NCBI GenBank assembly: GCA_018350325.1 | Contig: JAEVLN010000014.1 | Location: 682,001 to 746,000, forward strand | Length of the DNA stretch: 64,000 nucleotides | DNA from: Globodera rostochiensis | Lineage: Eukaryota; Nematoda; Chromadorea; Rhabditida; Heteroderidae | Direction: 5' to 3' | Shown here: positions 1-13,700 of the stretch, one piece after another | Layout of the letters: each line of letters begins with the position of its first letter | Position numbering within the stretch: position 1 is the stretch's first letter | The notes under the pieces: generated by a model | Told to the model about the DNA's origin: nothing | Databases searched by the model: none | The model's input: the letters and a program-made list of their open reading frames with translations, nothing else | Translations under genes and position numbers: made by a program

Positions 1-612
1 TCGTCACAGAGATAAGGGTAGATTAGTAGGTGTCGACGGCCGGGCACAGTTTGGAGGAAGCCGGCCGTCATTGGCGCCGACAAGATTAAAACGTACATTT
101 GACCAAATCAAACAATCTTGGTATCTTCGAAAAATGAAAATGTTTTTTTCAAAGTCGGTAAAAAGGTCTTTCTAGGGGTATTCGGGGATGCAAATTCCGA
201 ATCTGACCTCCTTTTCGACCGATTCCGAACCCCGGACCAGTTACATACAATAACAAATCGATTTTAAAAGAAATTAAATTTTTGAAAACTGCTCGAATTT
301 TGGGTTCGGAATTCGTCAACGGCTTCTACGCCCCTGAATACCCCCCTAAGAAACATAGTGGTTTTGTCGCCTTTTTTAAAAATTTGAATCTGTGGGAGCA
401 TAAGTAACCGAAAAGTACAACAAAAAATGCTGTTGTTTTGTCAATAAAATTTCAAAAAAAGAAAAAATAAATAAATATTTAAAATGCACGGACAATTTGT
501 GTGCAAGCCATGCAGAAAATCGATGCCGGACGGGCGAGCACACACTTTTGGCAAGACAAACAAAATGCCAAAAAACAATTGCCATCTAATCAATTTTTGT
601 TGTTGTTGATGT

Positions 613-3600
613 TCATCCATCCGTCTCGTCGCTTTCAAAAATTTGTCGATGAACCCATCGGAAGAGGCCGCCGACGCCGGACAGCTTGAGCCCATTCCGC
701 GCGGGCCACAGGAAACTCGACCGTACCTCCAGACCGTAGTCCACCAGCATACGGTAGAGGGCACCTGACAAAAGAAAGAGGCATTTGTTTTTGTATGAAA
801 ACAATATGTATAAATTTCAATTTTGTATTTTCAAAAGCAATAAATTTTTGTTTGTGCCAAACAATAACAAAAAAAATTTGTTTTGTTTTTAATTAAAAAA
901 TTATTTTTCAACAAAAATTGGTGTGTAAATTCAAATTCAAAACGAATATAAAAAGCCGAGAATTTCGGTTCCTTATCGGAAAACTAAACATTTGTCCGAC
1001 AACCTTCCCCCCCCCCCGGGTTTTCGGATGACCGAAATTTATTTTTGTTTCAAAAAGCATTTTTATGTTGTTTTTTTGGTTAAAAATTTTGAATAAATTC
1101 TAAACAAAAATTTACCCACCGACAGTGACACGACGTGCACGCAACGCGTGCACAAGATGGTGCAACGCCGTCGCAAACTCGTCGTTGCCGAACGTGTAGT
1201 AAAGGAGGGGACGCGCCCGCGGCCTCACCAAACAGGCGGCCATCCATTGGATGAGACCTCAACAAAAACCAATAAAAAAACATTTTTTTTTCTGCAAAAA
1301 TTAAATAAAATTTGAGCGCACAGCGCGCACACGCACTTTTAAGCTCCAGGTCACCGCCAAACGCGCCGCAGCCCCAATTGCCGGTGGCAATGCACGGCGG
1401 CGACTCCGGCGTGCGCAGCGCAAAGCCAACATACGCCTGGGGCAATGGTAAAAATAATTGCACAGAATCGTTAAAAATTGGGGGGGTGTGGGCCGACACA
1501 ACGTTTTAAACACAAAAAAAAAATGCCAAAATTTGCCCGACCACCAACCAGCACACCTTGAGCAGCTCGCGCTTGATGGCCTCCTCGCCGAATTGGCCGC
1601 TCCAAATGTTCATCGGACCCATAAAACAAAGCGCGTCAATGGCCAGCACTTCCGTGTTCACGGCACGGCCCATTGCATCTCTAAATATTCAAAAAAACAA
1701 AAAACAAAGTAAAAGTTGACATTAAGAATTTAAAACTTCTACCCTGAACAAATCCCTCCCCCCCCCCCCGGACCTTTTTGTGTCGGCGCAACACTTCCGG
1801 TACTGCCATCGCAGCGTGTCGCAATAGCCTCGGTAGTCGGAAAAGCGTTCGGCACCCACCAACAGAATGGCCTCGTTGTCGTCCATCTAAAAATGATTTT
1901 ATAATTTTTTTTTAAACAAAAAGGAGTAAGAATTTTAACAAAAATTGATTAAACAAATCCAATAAGGCAAAAAGTGGCACTCACTTTTTCACAAACCAAA
2001 CACGAGACGAGCAGTTCGGGACAGATCAGAAAACGAATTTCCTCCTAAACAAATTTGTTGAGGACAAATTTTAAAGCGCCCACACAAAGGGGGGGGGGAG
2101 TGGGGGCGACGACAATTTTAGGAAAATTGTAAAAAAACAAAAAAAAACGCTCCCCGCCGGCAACCAACCATCGCCAACCTGAACAGCGCCATGGCTCAGC
2201 ACACCGCCGCCAATAAATTCGTTGGCAAAATCCATTTGCGTATGCGCGGCGCCCTCGTCCTCAATGCGCCCTTCGCACAGTGCCGTCAATTGGCCACACA
2301 ATGGCGCGTCTGTTTTTATTAAAGAAAATTGAAGAAATGGCAATTCAATTTTTTTGTAAAAATTTTGGGCGACACCTAACAAAACGAAAGAAAATGAATA
2401 AAACTGGAACCAAACAAATGGTGGGCCAGTGAAAAAACAAAAAATGTGGCATCCAACAAACGCCATGGGGTCGCAGAATTTGTAAAAAACTTTTTTGTTT
2501 TGTTTTTTTAAAAAAACATTTCAAAAATTAACTTAAACGAAAAAAGGGTAAAACTTCAAGCAAAAACTTAAACTATTACAAATTTCTAACTTCAAAACCA
2601 AACAAAAAAAAAATTCATAAAAAACCAAACAAAAAAAGGGCTAAAATTTGCATGTGAACACCGCCGACCTTCCCATTCGTCCGGCAGCCGTTCCGCGCAT
2701 TGGCGAATGACGGAAAATGTGCCAATTGGCGGGCATTTTTGAATTTGTGCAAAATAATGGAGCAAAAATTGGAGTTTTTCAACCGCTCGAAAAGTGCCGC
2801 GACGAAAAAGTCTTGAGAAAGAATTATAAAAATTATTTGTTTTTAAATTCCAATTCAAAAAATAACTAACGCAGTGAAATTGAAACGCGGAAAGAGCCGG
2901 CCCAACTTCAACAGCTCGACGCATTCGGACGCCGCAAAAGTGCAAAGGAACGCGTTGGCCAACAGCACGGACGCTTGATGACGACTGAGCGTTAATGAAC
3001 CTCAAAAAAAAAATTTCAAAATAAAAAAATGTGCAAAAAACTGTAAAATTTTTTATTGCCTCCATCCCCACCCCCCTAATTTGTAAAGAAAATTTTGTAA
3101 AATTTTGAATAAAAAACAACATTTTGTGTTTTGAGAGGAGAGCAAATTTTGTAAAAATTTTAAAATTGTTTAACTTTGTGGTCCGGGGCAAAAAATGGGT
3201 CCGTCCGATCTCCAGCAGTTTAAAAAGAAACAAAACCATTTTTGCCGACCAACAACAGTCGAATTGGACGTCGTATGCATTGGGGAAGTTCGAGTGCCAA
3301 TTTGGCGATAAACGGCAAAATTTCACTGAAAAAAAATTATTCATTTTTTTTTTGTTTTTTTTTTTTGTGAAAAATTGCTTAATTTTTAATTTGCATTGGT
3401 CAAAATTTAGTAATTTATCAAACAATTTTCTCATTCCGTAGAGAACTACTAATGCGACTCCGGTTCGGCCATTTTTCAATTCCAACTCCTGATTTTTCAA
3501 TTTTGTCGGGCACAATTTTTTATAAATTTCCCAAAAAAATTTTCCATCAAAAAAAAAAGAACCTCAACAGGCGATTGTCGTACCAGCCCGCTTCGTGCAG

Positions 3601-4608
3601 TGCCTGAAGAGCGGAAAAGTCCGTCTCTGCCCGTCGTCCATTCGCTGTCGTTGTAAATGAATTGACATTTTTCTGAAAAAAGAATGGATTTAAAACCCCT
3701 TAAAAAATATAAATCGCTAAATTTTTGTAGTAATTTTTGATCAACATTTTTTTATGTTATCGCCGTGTGTTCAAAATGTCTGTTGAACCCCAAAAAAAAA
3801 TTTTTTTTTTTAAATTTCTGCAATTTTTTGAGAGCGAAGGCGAATTATTCTCGGTAAAATGAATTGTCGAATTTCGAGTGTGTTACCTAAACTCCATTTT
3901 AGCCTAATTCTCTTATACACATTTTAAGAGAACAAAAAGAGTATTTTTTTATGAATTTTTTCAAATTTTCCCCTCTAAACTATACGCACAGTGAAGTCTT
4001 GAAAGGTCAACGAGGGCCCAGCAGAGGCAATGTTTCTAAGAGCAGCTGAAAGAAAAAGCATTTACATTAGAAAAAATGAATTTTATGTCACTTTTCCAAG
4101 ACGCATTTTAACCAAAGACTGGAGAGCAAAAAAAAAGTCGAAAAAATATACTAAATTCATGTTTTTCTAAAATTTTTGCCATTTTAGTTTTTAGAGGTCC
4201 CTTTTGAGGGCATTTCGTAAGCATTTGATGAATGCGATGATAAGCAACGCATGGAAAATGAAATTTAGCATTTTTGTTAACAAAAAATTACACAAAATTA
4301 GTGACATTTTCAAAATAAATTCCCTTAAAATTGGGCACAAAATTTTCGTTCTGCGCCCAGAAAATGCGTAAATTCGCCGCACTTGAAATTGTGTTCCATC
4401 GCGTTTCGTCGTAGCACGGAAGCGCCACGTGAACGCCCGGCTTATAAAATTCGCAGTTGTTGGCACCGAACGTGCCGGCGGCCGTTGGTGGCCCATCCAA
4501 AGGCCAACGGCACAGCACAATGTCGCGCGCAGTGCCACAATCGCGTGCCAACAAACCCGCGGCGTGTGCGGTGGACGCTGACGGATCATCAGACGGAGCT
4601 GTCGGCAT
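613..4608 (-). CDS. parg: Poly(ADP-ribose) glycohydrolase (PARG), 13 exons, complete
   Basis: Hydrolyses poly(ADP-ribose) to free ADP-ribose, reversing PARP signalling in nucleus and cytoplasm. Exons (descending): 4383-4608, 3990-4045, 3563-3672, 3237-3325, 2871-3000, 2669-2811, 2179-2309, 1985-2044, 1774-1886, 1557-1680, 1337-1436, 1120-1257, 613-764. They sum to 1572 nt (523 aa plus stop) with all phases agreeing. Seen: helical accessory segment (SVLLANAFLCTF); the macrodomain signature FIGGGVLSHGAVQ joined across an intron to EEIRFLICPELL, giving the GGG-X(6)-QEE catalytic loop with both glutamates; then ATGNWGCGAFGGD, RPLLYYTFGNDEF and RVTVGALYRMLVDYG, all in family order. The start is the first ATG after a TTTGTAG acceptor-like site, so trans-splicing just upstream is possible. 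The protein is short for the family: the long N-terminal regulatory region of vertebrate PARG is absent. Identification is firm; the exact N-terminus is less so. Confidence 0.95.
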
Positions 4609-6076
4609 TTTTGTCTACAAAAAATGATGTCCGGTTTTTTTTGAGGTTTATGGCGGCGTGTGCCGTGCCAACGAAAAAGGCACGCCCCAGGGGAGACGGA
4701 TTACAGCCAAAATTCATTAAAATTTTAAAATGACGAAATCGGAAAAAATAGCAGAAAATGTTTGAGAAAAATTCATTAAGCAAAGTGCCTTTATCACAGC
4801 GGCTCAAAAAACGAGATGTGTGCCAATAAATAGAGAGTGCGAGAGAATTAAACAAATTTCCTTTCTTTCTCTAACTTTCTCTCGTTTGGCGTTCTCTCTC
4901 ACCTTTTTCAACAATTAAAAAAGCATCACGAATTCCGATACGCTTAACTTCATTTGTATACGGCGGATCCATCTCAAACTTTCACCATCCCTAGAAAACA
5001 AAATAAGAAATAGCTTAATGCTATGGGATGATTTTATTATGCTATCCATTCATGAGATAGGGGTATAAATGTACATAATTTTATTTTTTATAGATATTAT
5101 GGCAAAAAGAAAATTAGTGTGCAAGAATAATTGTTCGAATTTAGTACCATTCGAAAGTCCTTGATTCGTAGAATCTATTTGTAAGCAAGAGCTAAGCGAT
5201 TGGATAGCTCTCGAGAAGGTTGTGCCCAGAAATGCTAAATTGACGAAATAGTGTGCAAAAGTGAGAGGGACGGTTAGACACACTATAGTAACGAGAGAGA
5301 ACGTGTAACACCGGGGGTGCATCCCAGCAGTTGTATGCAACCCATAGAACTTTTTATTAGCTTTCTGGGGAACTGACGAATCAATCCACCGAAAAATAGT
5401 AATTGCATTGAATGGATTTGAACCCTTGCCCCTTTTTTGTTGAAAAGCTCACAGACCACTAGGACAAAATTTAAATCTTTTCCGAACTAGAGCCCCAAAA
5501 TTGAGCCGCTGTGTTATCGCATGGACGGGAAAAGCGCGAATTGTTTACGTACAAATTTAATTTTTAAAAAATAAACAAAACGCCAAACTTTTGAATAGAT
5601 AAATGAGCGGCGACATTTTACCATTTTCGACCTTTGATCTGTTAAAGAAAGTTTTGGCCCAAATCTTATTCGGAATGGGTTGGATTCGGGCCCGCTTTTC
5701 TGTATTTGGGATGGTTATACAAAGAATATTGTTTTATAAAAAATTTCCAAGCTTTTTTGAAAAAATTTCTCAGGATAAATTTTTAGAAAAAATTTTCCCA
5801 ACATCGACCAATTTTCTCTTTCTCTCTCTCTCTATAAATATTTTTACCCCCAAGGCGATGGATTATTTACAGCCATCAGCTTGATGCGATGGCCACTTTT
5901 TATCGGCGGCGGTTGCCATTGGTGTCGTCCACTCAAAGCGAAACGCCGCCCCTCCCCCCCCCCCCCCCCCGCCCGGGGGTAATGCGCAAGAGGGCGCGAA
6001 ATGCCAGAACATTCTGCCCTTTTTATATGTGCTGCTGAAGACGAAACACTCTCTGGATTCCAAAATATTTTTTTTT
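4609..6076. other. Intergenic stretch, no gene seen
   Basis: No convincing exon on either strand. It holds CT-rich stretches near 4855-4905 and 5818-5836 and a poly-C/G run near 5949-5971. The short ORFs have no splice signals, no composition bias and no recognisable motif. The promoter of the minus-strand PARG gene must lie in its first part, but I see no defined element. Confidence 0.6.
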
Positions 6077-6207
6077 CCCGGCATGGCATTGAATTGTCTC
6101 GGCATGGCATTGAATTGTCCCGGCACTTCACTGAATCGTTCCGGCACTGAATTGTCCCAGCATGGCATTGAATTGTCCCGGTACTGAATTGTCCCGGCAT
6201 TGAATCG
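6077..6207. repeat. Minisatellite, ~20-bp unit GGCATGGCATTGAATTGTCC
   Basis: Six or seven imperfect copies of a 15-21 bp unit built on CCGGCA and TGAATTGTC, some copies shortened by loss of GGCATT. Head-to-tail, flanked by non-coding sequence. Stops are absent by chance in one minus frame, which explains the ORFs there. Confidence 0.85.
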
Positions 6208-6782
6208 CCGTCATGCCCCGGGTCGGGGATAGCCTTTTACGTAACCATGCGGCGGCTATTTACCTCAATTTCACACACAATTCATTTGTGTCCCTCTCCG
6301 CTATAATCCCTTCAGTCACTTTTATTGTCTATTACAATTCCCATCGGGCAAAAATGCCAATTTGTGCCTGTGCGCGACCCGTTTTTGGCTTTTTTGCCTT
6401 CCGGGGACAGCACAGCCAGCGTCAACGGCATTGGCATTTTCTTATACAATAATAAACATTTATGGGTGGTCACAATGTTAACATTTTTGCACTTTCATCA
6501 ATTTAGTACACAGTAGGGTTTTGTTTGCCTAAAATAGGGATAGAAATGTCAAGTTTTCTGGGCTTTCGGACAATTAGGCCAGACTGGACAATTGGCAAAA
6601 CCGGACAATTATGGACAATTGGGCTTTATTTTTTTCATTGAAATTCTATTTTAATTTAATTTAAAATTTGAAAATAAATGTTGACACAAAATGGAAGCGA
6701 AGAAAGCATCATTCTATTGCCTCGCCACCCGCATTCCAGAACCTTGTTTGGCTCCAGCGACGAGTGCGACATTGTGATTAGG

Positions 6783-7345
6783 GTGGGACATTTATTCAAA
6801 TATTAATTAAAGTCTTAAATTATTTTATATTAATTACATATTAATTAAAGTCTTAAATTATTTTAAAAAATTATTTTATATTAATTAAAGTCTTAAATTA
6901 TTTTATATTAATTAAAGTCTTAAATTATTTTATATTAATTACATATTAATTAAAGTCTTAAATTATTTTATATTAATTAAAGTTTTAAATTATTTTATAT
7001 TAATTAAAAAATTATTTATATTAATTACATATTAATTAAAGTCTTAAATTATTTTATATTAATTAAAGTCTTAAATTATTTTATATTAATTACATATTAA
7101 TTAAAGTCTTAAATTACTTTATATTAATTAAAGTCTTAAATTATTTTATATTAATTAAAGTCTTAAATTATTTTATATTAATTAAAGTCTTAAATTAATA
7201 TTAATTAATTTCTTAAATTATTTTATATTAATTAAAGTCTTAAATTAATATTAATTAAATTCTTAAATTATTTTATATTAATTAAAGTCTTAGATTATTT
7301 TATATAATTAAATTCTTAAATTATTTTTTAAATTCTTAGATTATT
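6783..7345. repeat. AT-rich satellite array, ~27-bp unit
   Basis: About 20 copies of a unit reading TTAATTAAAGTCTTAAATTA plus TTTTATA. Some copies carry an inserted ATTACATA block and the last ones decay (TTAGATTATTTTATATAATT). This is the largest purely non-coding array in the window, lying between PARG and the coiled-coil gene. Confidence 0.9.
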
Positions 7346-7718
7346 TCAATGTCTATTTTAATATTTAATTTGCAATGAGAAAAAGGGTAAAATTAGGACT
7401 TTTAATAAAATGTTAAAACGCTTCCACTCTAAAGCAATCCGCGCACTTTTGCTTTCCGTCCATTAACCATCCATAAAAAGGCCGTTTAGAGTTTTTGTGA
7501 TTTGCAAAATGTGCCATCCCCCGGGGGCGCAAAAATTAATTGCCCCAGGCATTTTGCCGGATTCTCTCAACGCTTTTTGTTCATCGGAAAGGCTTTGCAA
7601 TTTAAGGCCCAATTTACTGGAATAATTGTCTTAAACTGACAGTTTTCTATTTTACATTTTAATATTATTTAAATGCTTATTAAAATATTCAAATTATATT
7701 TTTTTGCGCATTTTTCAG

Positions 7719-10700
7719 AGTCCCGGCCTTCGCGCAAGGCACGCGGTGATCGAATATTGTCCAAGGACCCAATCGTTTTGGCTTCGCCAGTTGGACCCGA
7801 GAAGAGAGCGCATGGATTTTGGCAAGAAAAATTTAAAATTCCAATAAAATACTGTCATTAATAAATGCCGTAACCCTTTGAGGGAAAACAAAAATAAATG
7901 ATGACAATTTTACAGTACCGCCGCCTCCACCGTATCCCTACGAGGATACTGTAGTGCCACGACATTCGTCGGACAATGCCAGACAGCAAGTTTTACGCGA
8001 TGGTACGAAGTTTCATCGTTGTTGCAACGGGTTCCCCCCGATCCCGGGTTCAGGTCAATGAAAATTCCCGGATTTATTTGGTCCCAGAATGGTTCAAAGT
8101 GTAGCGGACAAATGTTAAATATCACTAAAAATTTTATTTAATAATTTTAATTCAATTATTGAAATTTTCCAAATTTTTAAATTTGAAAAAAACTTGGTTT
8201 AAGGTGTGATTTTTTAATTTTAAATCAAACTTAATATTTAAATTAAATTAGGTTAGATTCAATAATTAAATTTTGATCTAAGCTTCATTAATTTGAATTT
8301 AAGCACACTCAGGTTCAATCATTGAGCTCCATTCCATGGACACTTTACGCTTTGGCAAAGGCCCCGAGGCGGTCGAATTTGTCTTCAAAATGCCACCAAT
8401 CCATCATCATCATTATGATCATCATCCAACGACCGAAAACACTTCCGCCAGGCTTCAAAGTGTAACTGTTTTACCGCATTTTCCCGCCGCCCGCTTTTTG
8501 TTTTTTGCCGCGGGCGTCATCCCTGATGTGGGCTAGAGATCGGAGTTGAGGGGACTGATCGAGAATCTCGAAAAAATCTTGTCGAAATTTGCCGAGATTT
8601 GATCGATTGCTGAGATTTCGATCGTGAAGTCATCGATCGGTCCGATCTCCACTGTGGACCCGTTTTGACCTTAACATAAGGGACAAATGAAAATTTATTT
8701 GTTTTAGCGTTCCGGCAGTTTTGGCGCTCGACCGTTGCGCAAAAAATGGTCGTTGGACCGTGACGGACACATTTCTCTTCCCGTCGTTGGAGTGAGCGCC
8801 GGGGGGGGGGGGCGCCGGGGGGTACAAAAATTTTTGAAAAAAAGCGTTTTTTAGAGTCGCATTCAACCCAAAGCGCACGCGGACCGTTTTACGCGTCCCA
8901 ACGCGTCACAATCAAACCACCGACTTTGCCAACTGCGATTGCAGCAGCACCAGCAGCAGCAAAATAACAATTGCCCAAAAGCGTCAAATGGCGTAAATAA
9001 TAATTAAATTCAAAATAAAATTTGAAATATTTTTTAATCTGAATTTTAAAAACAATTTTATGAAATTCAAAAATTTTTCTCATTAAATACATTATTATTT
9101 AACCATGCAATTTATATATGCAAAAGAATTTTTTTTAGGTATTTATTTATGTTTCAACAAGAATCTAATCTCTCAATTACTTTTTTATTTTGCAATTAAA
9201 AATTAATTTAAAATAATTTTAATTAGGCACCCACGTTTTCAGGTCACGCGGTTACGTGGCCGAAGCCTTTCGGCCTCCCGTCTGATTTCTGTCGGCGATT
9301 GTGCCGCAAAAGTGCAGCCGCGTGTCGATACTCCGGCGCTGTGCAAAATGGGAACAAATGGCGCGACAAACTCCCAGGAATACGGTACCTTCAGTGAATA
9401 CGGTAGACTTAATATCTTGCCTACGGTATCATCCAAAATAATATTTTTGGGACTTTAAAAATGAAACAAAAATATGAAAACATTTAAAAATAAATAAATG
9501 AATAAGAATTCAAGAAATCAAAATAGTTGATACGGTATGATTAAAAATAGAAACAGTACTCGGAACATACGGCAAATCTTTGAAAATGAATTTAAATTAA
9601 ATTTAAAAAAAAATTTCCCGTCCTTTTGCAGCCAATTCCTCGGGCTCTTCCGTCGACTCTGACGAATTTGTACGCGTCGCTGCAGGGCACAAAGAAGAAG
9701 AATTGCTGCGACGCGTGCGACGCCTGCAGGCTGAGCTTTCACGACGTGACGCGGAACTTGCACGGTTGCGCGAGACGCTTGCAAATGGGGAGCAGCGGCG
9801 TGCACGCGGAGACGGCGTGAGCCAAGGACGAGACAGTGTGGCAAACGGAGAGGGCCAGGCAAGTCAGAGAGTGGTGCGGGTGATGGCGCGCGGTGAACGG
9901 ATCAGTTTTCTTTGCAAAAATTGGGTGATCATCGAAATTCTTGCTGATCACACCTGACACCAACAACGGACATTCTCGTGTCTGTCCTAAATGATCTGGT
10001 TTCCTTTCATGAAATGCTTGATCAGATTGGGAATAATTAAAACTCGAACCGATCGCTCGCGATTTCGTCGTGATTTGTCGAGATCTTGATCGGCGAAATT
10101 TTACTGAGATTTTTCGAGATTCGAGATTTTCAGTGATCTCCTCGAACGAATCTCGTTCGGTGTAATTTTTCCATCTCGATTTAATTTTGACCGACAATTT
10201 TGGCTTTCGAGATTCGAGATTTTTTTGTGATACCGATCGGTTCTCATCGAGAAACGAGAAGCCGAGATTGTATAATTTAAGGTTGGGACGGTGGACGAGC
10301 GGACAACGAATATGGACAAGGAGCTGTCGTCGTTGTCGTCGTTGGCGTCGTCGGTTGACCACCAACAGTTGCAGCAGCAGCAGCAGCAGCAGCAACTCTC
10401 CTCAAAAGTGCCGCCTCCCGCTCCGGCCTCAGGGCAGGCAAAACGCGTGCCGCAAAAGCGTGGCACGGAAATGTCCAGTGCGCACGCGCTGCTGCTCGGC
10501 ACGCGTGCCACCGACATTTTCTATGCGGTCTGCGCGGAGGAGCTGAGCGTGTTGAACACGAAGTGATAATGGCTGGGTGTTATACCCTCTCTCTCTCTCT
10601 CTCTCTCTCTACCTTTTGATCGCTGAGGGATCTGATCGATCTAAAAAAATTTCGAATCACCCTCCTGATCAGAATTGAAATCAAATTAAAAAGAGTTTCT

Positions 10701-13700
10701 TTAAAAAGTGTTTTAAAATTTCGATATGTTTTTTTCATCTCGCTAAAATAGGCTATTCGGAGAGTGTAGAATCTGATTCTGACTTCTATTTCGGCCAAGT
10801 TCGAACCCCGGGCCTTTTTTGAAAAATTTAAATTTTTCAAAAAGAAACTAATATTTGTTTTTTCCTAATTCCGACTAAATAATTTGCCGGCCCGCGACTA
10901 TTCGGACGTTTTTAACGAAATCATCAAAATGCTTCACGAGCCGTTCAGTTTCCGATTGATGGAGGTGTTTTTTTAATTATTTATTATTCCAATTGTTTAA
11001 ATATAAATAGCAAATTTTCTTTTTTTTAATTTATATTTTTAATTATTTACCCTTTTTTAAAGATAAATAGCAAATGCGCGGCTGTATTCCAATCTTTGGA
11101 TTTGCTCCCAGTGGAAATGGAACAAATTTTTGTGCAATTTGACCAATTTTTGAAAGAAAAAATTTATGTAAATTTTTAAAATATCTTTTCAATTAATACT
11201 TAATTGGTTTTAAATTAATAAAGCAATAAATTTTAAATTAAAATATAAAATAAATTGCAGCCAATTTCCAAAGCGATCGACGCATTTCTAAGCACAGTGC
11301 GCGAGTGTGCACAGATTGCACGCGAATCGGCACGTTCGTGTGCCATTTTCTCGCAATGGAGTCGCGAATTTGGCGACCAATTGCAATTGCAGCCGAATTG
11401 GGAAGTAAAAATAAAAAAAAATATTTTAATAAAAATAAATGAGCGTTAAAAGTGGTAACATTCGATTTTTTAAATAAAAAATTACTGATCATTGGGAGGG
11501 CCTTCGTTATTCATTTAAATAAAATTAATTAATATTAATAATATTATCCTTATTATGAAAGTTGGTAAATATTGACACATTTCAATTTAGAGTAGGGAGA
11601 GCGGGGTCATCGGGACTTTAAGGAATGTATTTAAAATTAAAATTAAAAACAAAATTATTCAGCTAATGTTCTACAAAGTGCAAGACTTGCAGAGCAGGTC
11701 AGAAATATTAAATTTCAGAGCTCGGCCCGGGCCCGGTGATTTTGCAAAAATCCGGGGGGGGGGGGGATTTTTTTTCTTCAAAATTCCGAGCCTTTTAAAT
11801 GTTCTCCAAAATTGTCAGATTTCGCGAGAATGGCCTTTCCAAACATTGGCTCCCCCCCTCGTTGAGCCCGCTGTTGCAAGTGCTCATCTTTGAACATCGA
11901 AATCGCATTGAAGAGCAAAAAAGGCGCGCGCGAAATTTGAATTTTTGAAAATTAAAAAAAAAAAATTTTTGTTATTTTTTAGACAAGAACGGGAGGCCTC
12001 CGAAGCGTTGGCGCAGGCCACACGCAAAATTGTGGAATTGGAGGTGTCGAAAAAATATTTTAAAAATTGAATTTGAATTTGTAGAGACCGCCGTCTGTAT
12101 ATTTATTAATTAATTAAACCCCACAAAAAATGATTTGTTTTTTTAATATTAAGAAGGCATTGAATGGCACCAAATTGGACGATGACGGCAAACAAAAACC
12201 AGAAGTTCCGCGCATTGAATTACCAACAACAAAAAATGTACAAAAATATTATTTTTGATAAATTTAAAATTAAATAAAAATCAAAGAAAATTAATTAAAT
12301 GATTAAAATTTAAATATTTTATTATTTTTGTATAATTTTGAAAAAATGCAAAAATTAATTTTAAAAAATATTAAATAACATCGCGCGCCAAGACCATTGA
12401 GGAAAAGCTGCAAACTCCGTTGCAATCCGCGCACAGCTCGCGTGCCTCCGCACGGCGACAGCGTGGACCTGCCGCCATTTCGGACGGTAAAATTTTCAAA
12501 ATTAAAAAAAAACATTTTTTTTGTTAGATGAGGCCTCCCACCCCCACAACGACACGCCGAAAACACCGCCGCCGTCGGTTGGCGGAATGGAGCGCAACAA
12601 AATTGCGGTGGTTAAACGCCAAATTGAGCACGATGAAGACGAGCCCTGGGGGGACAAAGCGGAGATGGAGGAGCCCTTGGGGGACAAAGTGGAGATGGAG
12701 GAGCCCTGGGGGGACAAAGTGGAGATGGAGGAGCCCTGGGGGGACAAAGCGGAGATGGAGGAGCCCTTGGGGGACAAAGTGGAGATGGAGGAGCCCTGGG
12801 GGGACAAAGCGGAGATGGAGGAGCCCTGGGGGGACAAAGCGGAACAACAAACATCTCCAGGCAAAATGTGAAAGTTTGAACCAAAAATAAAAACATTATT
12901 TGACAGCCGATCAAAACATGACGTCACCAATTGCTCACAAGTCATCAGCTGATCAGCTTGAACAATTCAATTTAAGCATGTATGATGATGTGGTTGAGCA
13001 TGGAGTCGAACGCACTGAAGAAGGCGTCCAACGTGTTAAAAGAGAGGCACAACAAACTGAACAAGAAGCAGAATGGACTGATGAAGAAGCAGAACGAACT
13101 GAAGAAGGAGCAAAACGAACTGAAGAAGGAGCAGAACGGACTGAAGAAGAAGGATCAGAACGAACTGAAGAGCGATCAGAACGAACTGAAGAAGGCTCAG
13201 AACGAACTGAAGAAGGATCAGAACGGACTGAAGATGAACATGAAGCTGAGCATGAGGACGGTGAGGAAAAGGTCCAAATGGCGCTGTACCATTTGAACAA
13301 CGTCTATTTGGAGTTGGATGAGCGTAGGCATCAGCAACGGTCTGCACGAAGTTCATTATCACGCAAAATTGGTAAGGGAAAGTTGTAGAAATTTTAATTA
13401 CTTTTTTTAGATGGTGAAGAAGCTGGCTTTTCAAATGTTCCTCGACGAAATTCAGAAAACTTTGAACAAAATGCCAAAAACAAAATGCCAAAACTAAATT
13501 TGGCCAAGCAAAATGGCGATGAAGCGCGGGACGGCGGATTTGTAACGGTGAGGGAAGCAAAGCTGACGAATGAACCGGAAGCGGATGATGTGAAAGAGTT
13601 TGAGTGGATTGAACGGATGGTAAAGCGTGCTGATGGAATTAAACTGCATGGAGTGGAGATGAAGCAGGACGAAGAACCCCATCCGGAAGAAGGGAAAGAG

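Noticed and set aside
5395..5475. tRNA-like stretch on the minus strand (GTCCTAGTGGTCTGTGAG, GGGTTCAAATCC)
   Set aside because: A- and B-box-like words are present, but acceptor and T stems do not pair. At best a decayed tRNA relic.
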